This document shows positions 35,048 through 44,539 of a stretch of 64,000 nucleotides of DNA, piece after piece; position 1 is the stretch's first letter; each line of letters begins with the position of its first letter. Both the position numbers and the translations under genes were made by a program. The notes under the pieces are model-generated. The model was not told the DNA's origin and made no database searches. It was given only the letters and a program-made list of their open reading frames with translations. This stretch comes from Arthrobacter sp. UKPF54-2. GTDB taxonomy: Bacteria > Actinomycetota > Actinomycetes > Actinomycetales > Micrococcaceae. The stretch covers positions 2,666,001 through 2,730,000 of the forward strand of contig NZ_CP040174.1 in NCBI RefSeq assembly GCF_007858535.1, read 5' to 3'.

Positions 35048-35767
35048 ATGCAACTCGAGAACAAGGTCGCCTTCATTACCGGTGGCGGATCGGGCCTGGG
35101 GCTCGCGACCGCGAAGACCTTCATCGCCGAAGGCGCGAAGGTCATGATCTTCGATTTCAATCCCAAGTCGCAGGAAGTGGCCAACGAGATCGGCGCGAAA
35201 TTCTTCCAGGGTGACGTCTCGAAGGCCGAGAGCGTAGAAGCTGCCGTTGCGAAGACGGTCGAGGAATTCGGTGGCCTTGATATCGCCGTCGCTTCGGCCG
35301 GCGTTGGTGGCGAGGGCGACGTCGTCACCTCTACCGTGGAAAACTGGGAGCGCACCAACGGCATCGACTACTCGGGCGTGTTCTACACCAACAAGTACGC
35401 CATCGAGCAGCTCCTCAAGCAGGGCCGCGGCGGCGTCGTGGTCAACCTCGCCTCGATGTTCGGCCTGGTGGCCGTCTCCAACAACATCGCCTACTCGGCC
35501 TCGAAGGGCGGCGTTGTGAACATGACCCGCGCCGCCGGGACGATGTATGCGAAGGAGGGCATCCGCGTCAATGCGGTGGCACCGGGCGTCATCCGGACCC
35601 CGCTCATCGATGAGCCGACCCTCGAGCAGTATGCAGGCCTGCACCCGGCCGGTCGTGTCGGGGAGGCCCAGGAGGTCGCCGACCTCATTACCTTCCTCGC
35701 GAGCGATAAGGCGAAGTTCATCACCGGCGCGACCATTCCGATCGACGGGGGCTACACCGCCGTCTAG
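35048..35767 (+). CDS. Short-chain dehydrogenase/reductase
   Basis: A 239-residue classical SDR. It has the cofactor motif TGGGSGLGLATA, NLASMFG with the catalytic serine, Y149-x3-K153 in AYSASKGG, and the C-terminal segment FITGATIPIDGGYTAV. The Asp in MIFDFN suggests NAD rather than NADP. The substrate is unknown. The gene stands alone, with a candidate operator upstream and a strong terminator downstream. Confidence 0.9.
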   Translation: MQLENKVAFITGGGSGLGLATAKTFIAEGAKVMIFDFNPKSQEVANEIGAKFFQGDVSKAESVEAAVAKTVEEFGGLDIAVASAGVGGEGDVVTSTVENWERTNGIDYSGVFYTNKYAIEQLLKQGRGGVVVNLASMFGLVAVSNNIAYSASKGGVVNMTRAAGTMYAKEGIRVNAVAPGVIRTPLIDEPTLEQYAGLHPAGRVGEAQEVADLITFLASDKAKFITGATIPIDGGYTAV

Positions 35768-35785
35768 CCCGACCCTGCCGCACCT

Positions 35786-35817
35786 GGCGCGCCCCCTCCC
35801 ATCGGAGGGGGCGCGCC
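35786..35817. terminator. Terminator after the SDR gene
   Basis: GGCGCGCCCCCTCC (35786-35799) pairs perfectly over 14 bp with GGAGGGGGCGCGCC (35804-35817) around CATC. Confidence 0.75.
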
Positions 35818-35919
35818 TCGCTGTATATCGGGCGACGTCGGGCCTCGGTCCGGGCGGCCCTGACCTGCCCGCAAATCTGGACACTTGAACCTTCAACTAA
35901 AACCGGTTAGAATGATGTC

Positions 35920-36717
35920 ATGACTTCCACACTCGACCGCCCCCCGGTTCTCTTCCTCAGCCACGGCGCGCCGCCTCTGGCTGACGACGCCACTTGGACC
36001 CGTGAACTCAAGACCTGGTCCGGTACCTTTGACAAGCCCACGGACATCCTGATGGTGTCCGCCCACTGGGAAAACGCTCCGGTGACGCTCAGCGCCACCA
36101 CCCGTAATCCGGGGCTGGTTTACGACTTCGGCGGTTTTGCCCAGAAGTACTATGAGGTCACCTACGACGCGCCGCAGGCACCCGGGCTCGCCGCCGAGGT
36201 GGAGAAGCTGGTGGCATACCATGGCCACCACGTCGAACGCGACGAGTACCGCGGCCTGGACCACGGCGCGTACGTCCCGCTCAAGGAGATGTTCCCGGAC
36301 GCGGACGTACCGGTGGTGCAGATGTCCATGCCCACCCTTGATCCGCAGGGCTTGTTTGACCTGGGCAAGTCGCTGGCGCCGTTGCGCGACCGCGGCACGC
36401 TGATCGTCGGCTCAGGCTTCACGACTCACAACCTGCGCTGGTTCAACCCCGCCGGCGGACCCGACAGCACCCCGCCGTCGGTCTCCCGGGAGTTCGATCA
36501 CTGGGCCGAGGAAGCAATGGCGCGCGGCGACGTCGACTCCATCCTGGACTTCCTGCACAAGGCTCCGGCGGCCCGCGAGGCTCACCCCCGCAGCGAACAC
36601 TGGGCGCCGCTGTATGTGGCCCTCGGTGCGGCCTACGAGTCGGGCGACCTGAACGCCAAGACCGCCATCGACGGGTTCTGGTTCGGCCTGTCCAAGCGCT
36701 CCTGGACCCTGACCTAA
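35920..36717 (+). CDS. DODA-type extradiol ring-cleavage dioxygenase
   Basis: A 265-residue class III extradiol dioxygenase of the LigB/4,5-DOPA dioxygenase group. Iron ligands are expected in VLFLSHGAPPL, MVSAHWENAPV and GLDHGAYVPLKEMFPD, and SGFTTHNLRW also fits the family. The E. coli homologue is YgiD. The physiological substrate is unknown; no aromatic pathway adjoins it. A strong terminator follows. Confidence 0.88.
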   Translation: MTSTLDRPPVLFLSHGAPPLADDATWTRELKTWSGTFDKPTDILMVSAHWENAPVTLSATTRNPGLVYDFGGFAQKYYEVTYDAPQAPGLAAEVEKLVAYHGHHVERDEYRGLDHGAYVPLKEMFPDADVPVVQMSMPTLDPQGLFDLGKSLAPLRDRGTLIVGSGFTTHNLRWFNPAGGPDSTPPSVSREFDHWAEEAMARGDVDSILDFLHKAPAAREAHPRSEHWAPLYVALGAAYESGDLNAKTAIDGFWFGLSKRSWTLT

Positions 36718-36760
36718 AGCTGCGGTGTCAGGCAGCGACTCACCCGACAGCCTAAACGCG

Positions 36761-36793
36761 AAGCCCTGCACCCGGTTGGGTGCAGGGCTTTCG
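36761..36793 (+). terminator. Terminator after the dioxygenase gene
   Basis: AAGCCCTGCACCC (36761-36773) pairs perfectly with GGGTGCAGGGCTT (36778-36790) around GGTT. A short T-run follows. Confidence 0.85.
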
Positions 36794-36820
36794 CGTCCGC
36801 CGCAGGTTGTCCAGCCAGGC

Positions 36821-37570
36821 TCAGGCGTAATGCAGGCTCAGCAGCAAGGCCTTGAGCTGGACATACTGATCGGTCGCCATCCAGGCCTCGGCCGCGCCAC
36901 GGTTCGGGAAGCCGGGGTCGTTGAAATAAACGCGGGTGAAAAGGCCGCCGTTGGCCGTGGGGATCAGGTTGCACCAGGACGAGGCGCCCTCGCCCTCCTT
37001 CAGCGACCGGGGATCGGTGAGTCCCATGAAATAGCCTTCGCCGTTCCCATAGGATTCCGCAACGAATCCGAAGCGGGGTTCGGTGCCGTTCGGGGCCGTC
37101 ATGGCCGGGACCGACGCCTGGTCGAAGACCCGGCGCGAAACGGGACCTCCCGCGCACCCGGCGGTGACGCCGTTGGCCAAGGTCAGCAAATCGTTGCCCT
37201 CGGCGTCGGCGACGATCGCTTCGACCCCGGGGAGGCCAGCCGGCGGCTGTACCGTCCGCGCCGTCCACGTCTCCGGATAGGCGAACGAGATGTGCCCGTC
37301 CGGGAAGGTAAAGGTCTTCAGCGCCGGAGTCGCGCGCTTCGCCGGTGAGACGGGAGCCTTCGACGCCGGCGCGGTGCCGGTGGCCGAGGGTGCCGGAGTG
37401 GACGACGTCGGGAAGCCCAGCGTTGCCGTGCGCTCTGCCGTGTTACTCACGGCGACATCCGAGGCTGCGGCGGAAGTGCCTGGCTGTGGTCCGCATCCGG
37501 CGAGGACGAGGCTGGCGGAAAATCCGGCGACGGCGATGGCGGTGAAGAATGTGGCGCGGTGTGAATTCAT
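36821..37570 (-). CDS. Secreted lipoprotein, unknown function
   Basis: A 249-residue lipoprotein: basic start, hydrophobic helix and lipobox LVLAGC with the lipidated cysteine near residue 26, then a Ser/Thr/Pro/Ala-rich linker to ~85. The globular domain begins around FTFPDGHISFAYPETW. The FAYPETW-type segment resembles surface lipoproteins with a PsbP/LpqN-like fold, but the match is weak. It sits alone between two terminator-separated units. Confidence 0.75.
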   Translation of the reverse strand: MNSHRATFFTAIAVAGFSASLVLAGCGPQPGTSAAASDVAVSNTAERTATLGFPTSSTPAPSATGTAPASKAPVSPAKRATPALKTFTFPDGHISFAYPETWTARTVQPPAGLPGVEAIVADAEGNDLLTLANGVTAGCAGGPVSRRVFDQASVPAMTAPNGTEPRFGFVAESYGNGEGYFMGLTDPRSLKEGEGASSWCNLIPTANGGLFTRVYFNDPGFPNRGAAEAWMATDQYVQLKALLLSLHYA

Positions 37571-37687
37571 TGTGTAACCCCCAAGTTCCGTGATGACGGG
37601 CTGAACACCCGCTTGAAAACAAAGTTTCCCGAACGGGGCCAGGACTTACAGGCAGGGCCAAGAACTTTGCTCCGGCTACCTGCTGGC

Positions 37688-38455
37688 TCAGAACAACGTG
37701 ATGCCGGTCAGCTCCCCGAGTCGGGCCAGGAGCCTGTCCTGGAGACCCGGGTCCTGGGCTTCGGCGGCGGGGGTGCGGAGGGTGCGGTGGTGCCAGTAGC
37801 CGCCGCTGGTGAGTGCGGCCGGGTCGAGGCTCGTGGCCAGCCAGGTCTGGGTAAGGTGCCCCATCGCCAGGTCATCGGGCGCTCCGGGGCCGCCCATCTT
37901 GGTGGGGACCCAGCCGGGGTCGACGGCGTTGCTCAGCACGCCGGGCCAGCGGCGTGCTGCTGCGAGGGCCAGTGCGGTGACGTAAAGTTTGCTCTCTGCA
38001 TACGCCTGGCTGGCATTCCAGCGCCGCCGGGTCCAGTCGATGTCCTCCAGCGAGCCACCGCCGCTCCGGTGCAGGCCGCTGCTGAGGAAGATCAGGCGGC
38101 TGGGCCCTTCGATCAGCGCCGTGAGCAGGTACGGAGCCAAGGTGTTCACTGCCAGCGTCCGGGCGTGCCCCTCGGGCGTGGTGCCGCGGGCCGGCTCCAG
38201 GTAAGTGCCGGCGTTGTGGATGAGGGCGTCCATGCGGCCGATCCTGTTGACCTGCTCGGCCAGTGAACGGGTTTCCTCCCCGCTGCTGAGATCGCCGACG
38301 ACGACGCTGGCCGCCCGGTCGGCGAGGCCGCCGAGGGCCTGGGCGCGCTCGGCTGTGCGGGCGTGAAGGACGACGTCGTGGCCCTCATCGAGAAGCGTCA
38401 GCGCAGCGCCGAGCCCCAGCCCGGCGGCGGAGCCGGTGATGAAGATCCGTGCCAC
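37688..38455 (-). CDS. Short-chain dehydrogenase/reductase
   Basis: A 255-residue SDR with cofactor motif TGSAAGLGLGAAL, NAG (IHNAGTY), catalytic serine in FLSSGLH and Y-x3-K in AYAESKLY. The C-terminal GYWHHRTLRTPA segment resembles protochlorophyllide-reductase-like/retinol-dehydrogenase-like SDRs. The GTG at 38455 has AGGGGGA six bases upstream. It starts 11 bp after the VOC gene, so the two are probably co-transcribed. Confidence 0.85.
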   Translation of the reverse strand: MARIFITGSAAGLGLGAALTLLDEGHDVVLHARTAERAQALGGLADRAASVVVGDLSSGEETRSLAEQVNRIGRMDALIHNAGTYLEPARGTTPEGHARTLAVNTLAPYLLTALIEGPSRLIFLSSGLHRSGGGSLEDIDWTRRRWNASQAYAESKLYVTALALAAARRWPGVLSNAVDPGWVPTKMGGPGAPDDLAMGHLTQTWLATSLDPAALTSGGYWHHRTLRTPAAEAQDPGLQDRLLARLGELTGITLF

Positions 38456-38465
38456 GCGGTTCCCC

Positions 38466-38843
38466 CTAGCCTTGGTCAACATCCTGGACGGAGCGGGAAA
38501 GCAGGCAGAACTCGTTGCCCTCGGGATCAGCCAGTACCACCCAGCTGACGTCCGGGCCCTGGCCCACGTCTGTGCGCTCGGCGCCCAGGGCGAGCAGCCG
38601 CTCGAGCTCCTCGGCGGTAGAGGTGCCGTTGGCGCGGAGGTCGAAATGCATCCGGTTCTTGACGGTCTTGCGCTCAGGGACCGCAATCACATCGATCGTG
38701 GGGTACGCCTTGCCGTGCGGGCCGATGCTGATGATGCCGGTGTCCTCTTCGAGGATGTGCCAGCCGAAGACGGCGCACCAGAAGTCGGCTACCACTCGTG
38801 GATTGATCGCGTCGATGGCAATTGAAGCTAGCTGGCTCGGCAT
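38466..38843 (-). CDS. VOC-family (glyoxalase-like) protein
   Basis: A 125-residue protein of the vicinal-oxygen-chelate fold: paired beta-alpha-beta-beta-beta units, with ADFWCAVFGWHI in the first half and VLADPEGNEFCLL closing the second. Such small proteins are metal-dependent lyases, dioxygenases or resistance proteins. No specific activity can be assigned. First gene of a two-gene unit with the SDR. Confidence 0.85.
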   Translation of the reverse strand: MPSQLASIAIDAINPRVVADFWCAVFGWHILEEDTGIISIGPHGKAYPTIDVIAVPERKTVKNRMHFDLRANGTSTAEELERLLALGAERTDVGQGPDVSWVVLADPEGNEFCLLSRSVQDVDQG

Positions 38844-38924
38844 GGCACCACGATAGCCCAGGAGAGGGCCCGGGAGGCTTCGATCCGGGCTGAGGGCGGG
38901 TGGTAGCCGGATCCCACCGCGTCC

Positions 38925-40544
38925 TTAGGCGGCCGCACACAGGTGCCAGTCCGGGAAGGGATCCGGTGGCAGGTCGGGGCCGGGGCCGGGGCCGCGGCAT
39001 TGGTCCGGAACCTGGTCCGCATCGTCCGGTACTTCCGGATACGGGCACGGTTCGTCTGGATCGTGCAGAGATGGGTCCGGTTCGACGCCGGGCGCAGGAT
39101 GCGGGGGCGGTCCGGAGCCGAACAGCGGATCCGCAGCCAGGGTGGTGCCTGGCCAGTGGGGTGGTTCCCAGTCCTGGTGTTCGCTGGGGTAGGTCCGGCC
39201 GGTGGGTGAGGTCCAGCCGGGTGGGTGGTTCTTGGTCGCCGGGGTGGGGGTCCAGGCGGTGGTGTGTTTGAGGCGGTGGTGTTTGCGGCAGGGCTGGCCG
39301 AGGTTGGTGATGCCGGTGGTGCCGCCGTCGGCCCAGGCCAGGAGGTGGTCGGCGTCGTTGTCCAGGGAGGCGTTGTGGCAGCCGGGGAAGGGGCATTTGC
39401 CGTCCCGGAGCCGCAGCCATTGCCGCAGGGCTTTCGGGACGCGGTAGCTGGTCCGGCCGATTTCCAGCGGTGCGCCGTCGCGCGGGTCGGTCAGGACGCG
39501 GTGGAACGAGTCCGCCCCGTCGCTGATGAGGCGGCGGGCGATGGACGGCGGGATTGGGCCGTGCCCGTCCAGGACCGCGGGTTCGTCGGTGGCGCCGAGG
39601 AGGGCCATGACCGGGACGGTGATCAGGACCTGCGCCCGCGGGACCGGCACATCCGCGGTCAGCCAGGCGCCGGCGTGGCCGGGCGCGCCGTCGGCGTCGT
39701 CGTTGGCGGTTCCGGTGGTGAGGAGCCAGGTCGCGGCGGTGTCGGCGCGGAGCTGGGGCAGGGTCCGGGGCTCCGTCGGGCCCTGCTGGGCGCGGGCGGC
39801 GGCGGTGATCCGGTCCCAGATCCCGGCGGCGGTGTCGGCGGGCAGGTAGGCCGAGAGCCAGGCCATCCCGTCCCGGTCCGGGCAATACTCCACCCGCCGC
39901 TCCGCTGAACTTTTGGTGTGGCGGGTTTCGATGCTGACCGGGTGGTGGCGTTCGCGCCAGGTGCGGGCTTTGGCCCGGAACCGGCCCGGGACGAGTTCCC
40001 CGGCGGCGCAGCCGCGGGCGGGTTGGGGTGCGTCGGGGTCCAGGAAGTGCGCTTCCAGTGCCGCCGCGCCTGCGGGCTCGAGGTTCGCGGTTTCGTCGAC
40101 CATGATCCGGGCGTGCTGCCAGGAGATCGTTCCGGACTGCAGTGCTTCCAGGGCCAGCGGCAGCGAAGACGTCAACGCCAGGGCGTCGGAGATCAGCGCC
40201 CCGGCAGCCCGTTCGCTCACGGTCAGGGCGCAGGCGAGCTCGGCGACGGTGGACATCTCGCGGGCGGTGCACTCCTGCGGGGACCCCGCCGGCGACGCGA
40301 GGGCCCCGGCGGCCCGGGTGTACTCCGCGGTCAGCCGGACCTTGAGCGCCGCCATCCGGGCCTCCCCCCGGGCCGTCTCGGCCAGGGCGTCCAGATAGCT
40401 ATCGGCCAGGCTCCGCAGCGGATCGGCGGGCTCCACGCCGTCGTCCACAACAGCAGCCAGCGCGGCAACGGACGCCGTGACGGCCGCCAGGGCCTCCCGG
40501 ATCTCCGCACTGATCTCCGTACTCCAAGCCGCTCCGCTCTTCAT
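38925..40544 (-). CDS. DUF222/HNH endonuclease-domain protein
   Basis: A 539-residue protein with an N-terminal helical DUF222 domain (~residues 40-350) and a C-terminal HNH nuclease motif (~405-450). The motif contains CPFPGCHN, ADHLLAWADGGTT, N and CRKHHRLKH. The last ~100 residues are Pro/Asp-rich. This family (also called 13E12-like) is present in many copies in Arthrobacter and mycobacteria; its role is unknown and is often assumed to be selfish or defence-related. Confidence 0.9.
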   Translation of the reverse strand: MKSGAAWSTEISAEIREALAAVTASVAALAAVVDDGVEPADPLRSLADSYLDALAETARGEARMAALKVRLTAEYTRAAGALASPAGSPQECTAREMSTVAELACALTVSERAAGALISDALALTSSLPLALEALQSGTISWQHARIMVDETANLEPAGAAALEAHFLDPDAPQPARGCAAGELVPGRFRAKARTWRERHHPVSIETRHTKSSAERRVEYCPDRDGMAWLSAYLPADTAAGIWDRITAAARAQQGPTEPRTLPQLRADTAATWLLTTGTANDDADGAPGHAGAWLTADVPVPRAQVLITVPVMALLGATDEPAVLDGHGPIPPSIARRLISDGADSFHRVLTDPRDGAPLEIGRTSYRVPKALRQWLRLRDGKCPFPGCHNASLDNDADHLLAWADGGTTGITNLGQPCRKHHRLKHTTAWTPTPATKNHPPGWTSPTGRTYPSEHQDWEPPHWPGTTLAADPLFGSGPPPHPAPGVEPDPSLHDPDEPCPYPEVPDDADQVPDQCRGPGPGPDLPPDPFPDWHLCAAA

Positions 40545-40956
40545 ACCCCCAGACTAAAAGCAGGCACCGACAATTAATGATGCGTTTGCTGAATCTTGGC
40601 GCCGACGCCCGGATGCGGCGTCAGAAATGTTGCGTGCAGCCGTGGGAATGGCCTATCGGTCGTGCAGCCGGCAAGTAACTCAGTGGCTTTAACAAGTATG
40701 AGTTGTTGCTTAACGGGTACGCGCCACAGAAGGGTTCGGCGCCAACGACTTACTAGGATGAGGGCTCCCGGACCGGCAATTCGTGCTCCAGCGGAACCAC
40801 CGCAGCTTCCGGATGTCACGTCGTCGGCGCCACATCGAAACTGGCATTTAGCGATGCCGTCCACCAGCCACAAGAGCTGAGCCAATATCCGGACCATGCG
40901 TGTTGACCAGTGCGGAGCCCGCATGGGCCGTTCAATGATGAGTTTGCGAGGAATTC
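40545..40956 (+). other. 412-bp gene-free region before the GH16 repeat protein
   Basis: No convincing gene in any frame. Composition is less GC-rich than the flanks. A TTGACC at 40903-40908 could be a -35 element, but no good -10 follows at normal spacing. GAGGA precedes ATG 40957. Confidence 0.5.
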
Positions 40957-43704
40957 ATGCGGCGACCGTTCATTTCCCGCCTAGTCCTGATCACCACAAT
41001 TATCGGGTTCAGCTTGGTGCCATTGCCCACTGAAGCCGCCGGGGGAGTGGCAACAGACAAGGTGGTTAGTGCACACCAGTCGTCGTTTTCCCGGTCCGTC
41101 GTGTCCCCGGCCTTTACCACCACTCAAAGTAGAGAATTGTTGATTGCCTTTGTGACCTCGGACGGCCCAGCAGTTTCAAGGTCCCAGCAGTTCGCTTCAG
41201 TCACCGGCGGCGGACTCACCTGGCGCCTGCGTAAGCGGACTAACGTCCAGTACGGGACAGCCGAAATCTGGCAGGCGGTGTCAAGCAGCATTCTCACGAA
41301 CGTAAGAGTCACAGCTACCCACAACGGGTCGTACCAAGCATCGATCACGGTAGCGACCTTCACGGGCGCTGACACAACCACTGACGGGGCGGTTGGGGGA
41401 GCCAGCGGGTTCTCAGGAGCGCCCACCGCCTCGCTGACCACAACCCGCACCGGATCGTGGGTCTGGGGTACGGGGAACGACTGGAACAGGGCCGTCGCAC
41501 GCACCGTTGGAAGCGGTCAAACTAAAGTCGACGAGTTTCTTTCCAGCGCCGGTGGCACGTTTTGGACGCAACGCCAGACCACCCCAGGCACGGCGACAGC
41601 GCCGTCGACGGTAAGAATCAATGACACCGCTCCCACGAACGACAGGTGGAACTTGTCACTTATCGAGATTCGGCCTGCCCAGGCGGCGCCGGTGTTTACG
41701 GCGTCGACGCCGCCGGGTACGGCTACGGTGGGCAGCCCGTACAGTTATACGTTCGCGGCGTCCGGCAACCCGGCGCCGTCGTTTAATGTGGCTTCGGGGT
41801 CTTTGCCGGCCGGGTTGGCCCTGAACAGCGCCTCGGGGATGCTCTCCGGGACGCCGACGGCGGCTGGGTCCTCGACGTTCACGGTCGCAGCGACGAACGG
41901 GGTGAGCCCGGACGCGGTCACGCCGTCGCGCACGATCACGGTCAGTGCTGCCCAGGCGGCGCCGGTGTTTACGGCGTCGACGCCGCCGGGTACGGCGACG
42001 GTGGGCAGCCCGTACAGTTATACGTTTGCGGCGTCCGGCAACCCGGCGCCGTCGTTTAATGTGGCTTCGGGGTCTTTGCCGGCCGGGTTGGCCCTGAACA
42101 GCGCCTCGGGGATGCTCTCCGGGACGCCGACGGCGGCGGGGTCCTCGACGTTCACGGTCGCAGCGACCAACGGGGTGAGCCCGGACGCGGTCACGCCGTC
42201 GCGCACGATCACGGTCAGTGCTGCCCAGGCTGCGCCGGTGTTTACGGCGTCGACGCCGCCGGCGACGGCGACGGTGGGCAGCCCCTACAGTTATACGTTC
42301 GCGGCGTCCGGCAACCCGGCGCCGACGTTTAATGTGGCGTCGGGGTCTTTGCCGGCCGGGTTGGCCCTGAACAGCGCCTCGGGGGTGCTCTCCGGCACGC
42401 CGACGGCGGCGGGGTCCTCGACGTTCACGGTCGCAGCGACGAACGGGGTGAGCCCGGACGCGGTCACGCCCTCGCGCACGATCACGGTCAGCGATGCCCA
42501 GGCGGCGCCGGTGTTTACGGCGTCGACGCCGCCGGGTACGGCGACGGTGGGCAGCCCCTACAGTTATACGTTCGCGGCGTCCGGCAACCCGGCGCCGACG
42601 TTTAATGTGGCGTCGGGGTCTTTGCCGGCCGGGTTGGCCCTGAACAGCGCCTCGGGGGTGCTCTCCGGCACGCCGACGGCGGCGGGGTCCTCGACGTTCA
42701 CGGTCGCAGCGACGAACGGGGTGAGCCCGGACGCGGTCACGCCCTCGCGCACGATCACGGTCAGCGATGCCCAGGCGGCGCCGGTGTTTACGGCGTCGAC
42801 GCCGCCGGGTACGGCGACGGTGGGCAGCCCCTACAGTTACACGTTCGCGGCGTCCGGCAACCCGGCGCCGTCGTTTAATGTGGCTTCGGGGTCTTTGCCG
42901 GCCGGGTTGGCCCTGAACAGCGCCTCGGGGGTGCTCTCCGGGACGCCGACGGCGGCTGGGTCCTCGACGTTCACGGTGGCGGCGACCAACGGGGTGAGCC
43001 CGGACGCGGTCACGCCCGTGATTACCATCGCCGTTGACCCCGCCCCGTCGCCCGACGGCACGCAGGCTGCCGTCGTCTTCGGTTGGGGCCCGGTGGTGAC
43101 CGGGGACGAGTTCTCCTACACGGGAGCGCCGAATCCGTTGAAGTGGGGGGTCTACAACAGTCCAGGGCATGCGGGCAACGGGATTCGCAGCCCGGGTGCC
43201 TGGTCAGTGGACGGGAGCATCGTCACCGTCAGCGGCGACTCGGCTGGCACCACCGGCGGCATGTCCGCCAAGTTCGCCCAGCAGAAGTACGGCCGCTGGG
43301 AAACCAGGATGAGAACCAGCGCCCGGGACCCGAAGTACCACCCGGTTCTGATCCTCTGGCCGAACAACAACACGTCACCGAACTGCGCGGAGATTGATTA
43401 CGCCGAGGGAACGTCCGATACCTCCCGGATCAAGTTCTTCCTGCACTACGCCTGCAGCGGATCGAACTTCCAGACCCAATCAGCCCAGCCAATCGATACC
43501 ACCCAGTGGCACAACTACGCGGTCCAGTGGACGCCGGCCGGCATCACCGGGTATATAGACGGCGTGCAATGGTTCACGGACACTGATCCGGCGCACCAGC
43601 CCACGGTCGGGATGCATCAAACCATCCAGCTCGACTGGTTCCCGGACGGGACCTCGACCCAGCCGAGCCAGATGCAGGTCGACTGGGTGCGCGTCTACAA
43701 CTAG
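40957..43704 (+). CDS. Secreted GH16-family glycosidase with five Ig-like repeats
   Basis: A 915-residue secreted protein. A signal peptide ends near PTEAAG (~residue 28). Residues ~30-240 are an unidentified beta-rich domain ending LSLIEIRPA. Five 91-residue putative Ig (He_PIG-like) repeats follow (residues ~246-690), each with FTASTPPGTATVGSPYSYTF and GSLPAGLALNSASG. The C-terminal ~215 residues are a GH16 concanavalin-like domain with the catalytic pattern E812-I-D814-Y-A-E817 (CAEIDYAEG). GH16 enzymes cleave beta-1,3/1,4-glucans or galactans; the substrate here is unknown. A shorter paralog is encoded at 58760-59728. Confidence 0.88.
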   Translation: MRRPFISRLVLITTIIGFSLVPLPTEAAGGVATDKVVSAHQSSFSRSVVSPAFTTTQSRELLIAFVTSDGPAVSRSQQFASVTGGGLTWRLRKRTNVQYGTAEIWQAVSSSILTNVRVTATHNGSYQASITVATFTGADTTTDGAVGGASGFSGAPTASLTTTRTGSWVWGTGNDWNRAVARTVGSGQTKVDEFLSSAGGTFWTQRQTTPGTATAPSTVRINDTAPTNDRWNLSLIEIRPAQAAPVFTASTPPGTATVGSPYSYTFAASGNPAPSFNVASGSLPAGLALNSASGMLSGTPTAAGSSTFTVAATNGVSPDAVTPSRTITVSAAQAAPVFTASTPPGTATVGSPYSYTFAASGNPAPSFNVASGSLPAGLALNSASGMLSGTPTAAGSSTFTVAATNGVSPDAVTPSRTITVSAAQAAPVFTASTPPATATVGSPYSYTFAASGNPAPTFNVASGSLPAGLALNSASGVLSGTPTAAGSSTFTVAATNGVSPDAVTPSRTITVSDAQAAPVFTASTPPGTATVGSPYSYTFAASGNPAPTFNVASGSLPAGLALNSASGVLSGTPTAAGSSTFTVAATNGVSPDAVTPSRTITVSDAQAAPVFTASTPPGTATVGSPYSYTFAASGNPAPSFNVASGSLPAGLALNSASGVLSGTPTAAGSSTFTVAATNGVSPDAVTPVITIAVDPAPSPDGTQAAVVFGWGPVVTGDEFSYTGAPNPLKWGVYNSPGHAGNGIRSPGAWSVDGSIVTVSGDSAGTTGGMSAKFAQQKYGRWETRMRTSARDPKYHPVLILWPNNNTSPNCAEIDYAEGTSDTSRIKFFLHYACSGSNFQTQSAQPIDTTQWHNYAVQWTPAGITGYIDGVQWFTDTDPAHQPTVGMHQTIQLDWFPDGTSTQPSQMQVDWVRVYN
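41692..43018 (+). repeat. Five tandem 273-bp repeats
   Basis: Units begin at 41692, 41965, 42238, 42511 and 42784, each exactly 273 bp (91 codons) and nearly identical at the DNA level, including silent positions. Units 3 and 4 share the same private variants (PAPTFNV, GVLSG). The last unit diverges at its end. The pattern points to recent duplication or gene conversion. Confidence 0.95.
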
Positions 43705-43816
43705 GCCACTGCGGGGAAACCGCCGTTCTTGCGGGGGGCCACCGGCCCTTCCCGGGGGCGGCCCGGACGCGGTACACCGGTAACCAAGGTGTGATCGATC
43801 CGAGCGGGAGGCACGC

Positions 43817-44539
43817 ATGGCCGAGGTAACCATCGGGACCGAACGTGGAGACATGCCGTCCTACCTGGCGACTCCGCGCGGCGCGGGGCAGTGGCCCGGC
43901 GTCGTCGTCATCCATGACGCGATGGGCCTCAGCCGCGATACGCGCAGCCAGGCGGACTGGCTAGCGGGCGAGGGCTACCTCGCGGTGGCGCCGGACCTGT
44001 TCCACTGGGGCAGCCGCGCAACATGCCTGTGGGCACTCATCCGCGGCTGGCGTCCGCTCGGCGACCTGGACCGCACCCGCACGTGGCTGGCCGCGCGCGA
44101 GGACTGCACCGGGAGGGTCGGCGTGATTGGCTTCTGCATGGGCGGCGGCTTCGCGCTCATGGTGGCCCCGGACCACGACTTCGCCGCTGCCAGCGTGAAC
44201 TACGGCGGGTTCGACGATGAGACCGCGCTTGCCCTGCCCCGAGCCTGCCCGATCGTCGCCAGCTATGGCGCCAAGGACCGCTGGCCGGGAGTGCGCCAGG
44301 CACCGGCCCGCCTGGATCCGCTGCTGACCGCCGCCGGGATAGACCACGACATCAAGGTCTACCCGGGCGCCGGGCATGGTTTTCTCAACAAGCATGGTCC
44401 CTCGGACTTGACGTTCGGAGACCAGCTGCTCGCGAAACTGGTGGCGGCGGGCTACCACGAGCCCTCCGCCGAGGACGCGCGCCGCCGCATCCTCGCCTTC
44501 TTCAGGAAACATCTTGGCCCTGCGGGGGAGGAGCAATGA
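43817..44539 (+). CDS. Dienelactone hydrolase family protein
   Basis: A 240-residue alpha/beta-hydrolase with the DLH triad: Cys107 in GFCMGGG, Asp in GAKDRWPG (~153) and His in [10 protein letters not shown] (~186). The family hydrolyses dienelactone in chlorocatechol breakdown, but most members have other substrates. It overlaps the next gene by four bases (ATGA). Confidence 0.88.
   Translation: MAEVTIGTERGDMPSYLATPRGAGQWPGVVVIHDAMGLSRDTRSQADWLAGEGYLAVAPDLFHWGSRATCLWALIRGWRPLGDLDRTRTWLAAREDCTGRVGVIGFCMGGGFALMVAPDHDFAAASVNYGGFDDETALALPRACPIVASYGAKDRWPGVRQAPARLDPLLTAAGIDHDIKVYPGAGHGFLNKHGPSDLTFGDQLLAKLVAAGYHEPSAEDARRRILAFFRKHLGPAGEEQ

Noticed and set aside
38674..40272. A 532-codon minus-strand frame overlapping the HNH protein in another frame
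   Set aside because: It is an alternative frame of the DUF222/HNH gene, dominated by Arg/Pro, while the other frame carries the HNH motif.
38925..40544. HNH/DUF222 gene as a mobile element or defence island
   Set aside because: There are no terminal repeats, transposase, restriction or toxin partners next to it, and the family is a common multicopy gene in this group.
40545..40956. Possible remnant gene in the gap before the GH16 repeat protein
   Set aside because: No frame gives a recognisable protein or consistent codon bias, so I treat it as non-coding.
41692..43018. Direct repeats considered as a CRISPR array
   Set aside because: Units are 273 bp, in frame, without short repeats separated by unique spacers, and no cas genes are present.
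41656..43170. Antisense Arg-rich frame and five short identical minus-strand frames in the repeat region
   Set aside because: They repeat only because the underlying 273-bp units repeat; the plus strand encodes a coherent secreted enzyme.
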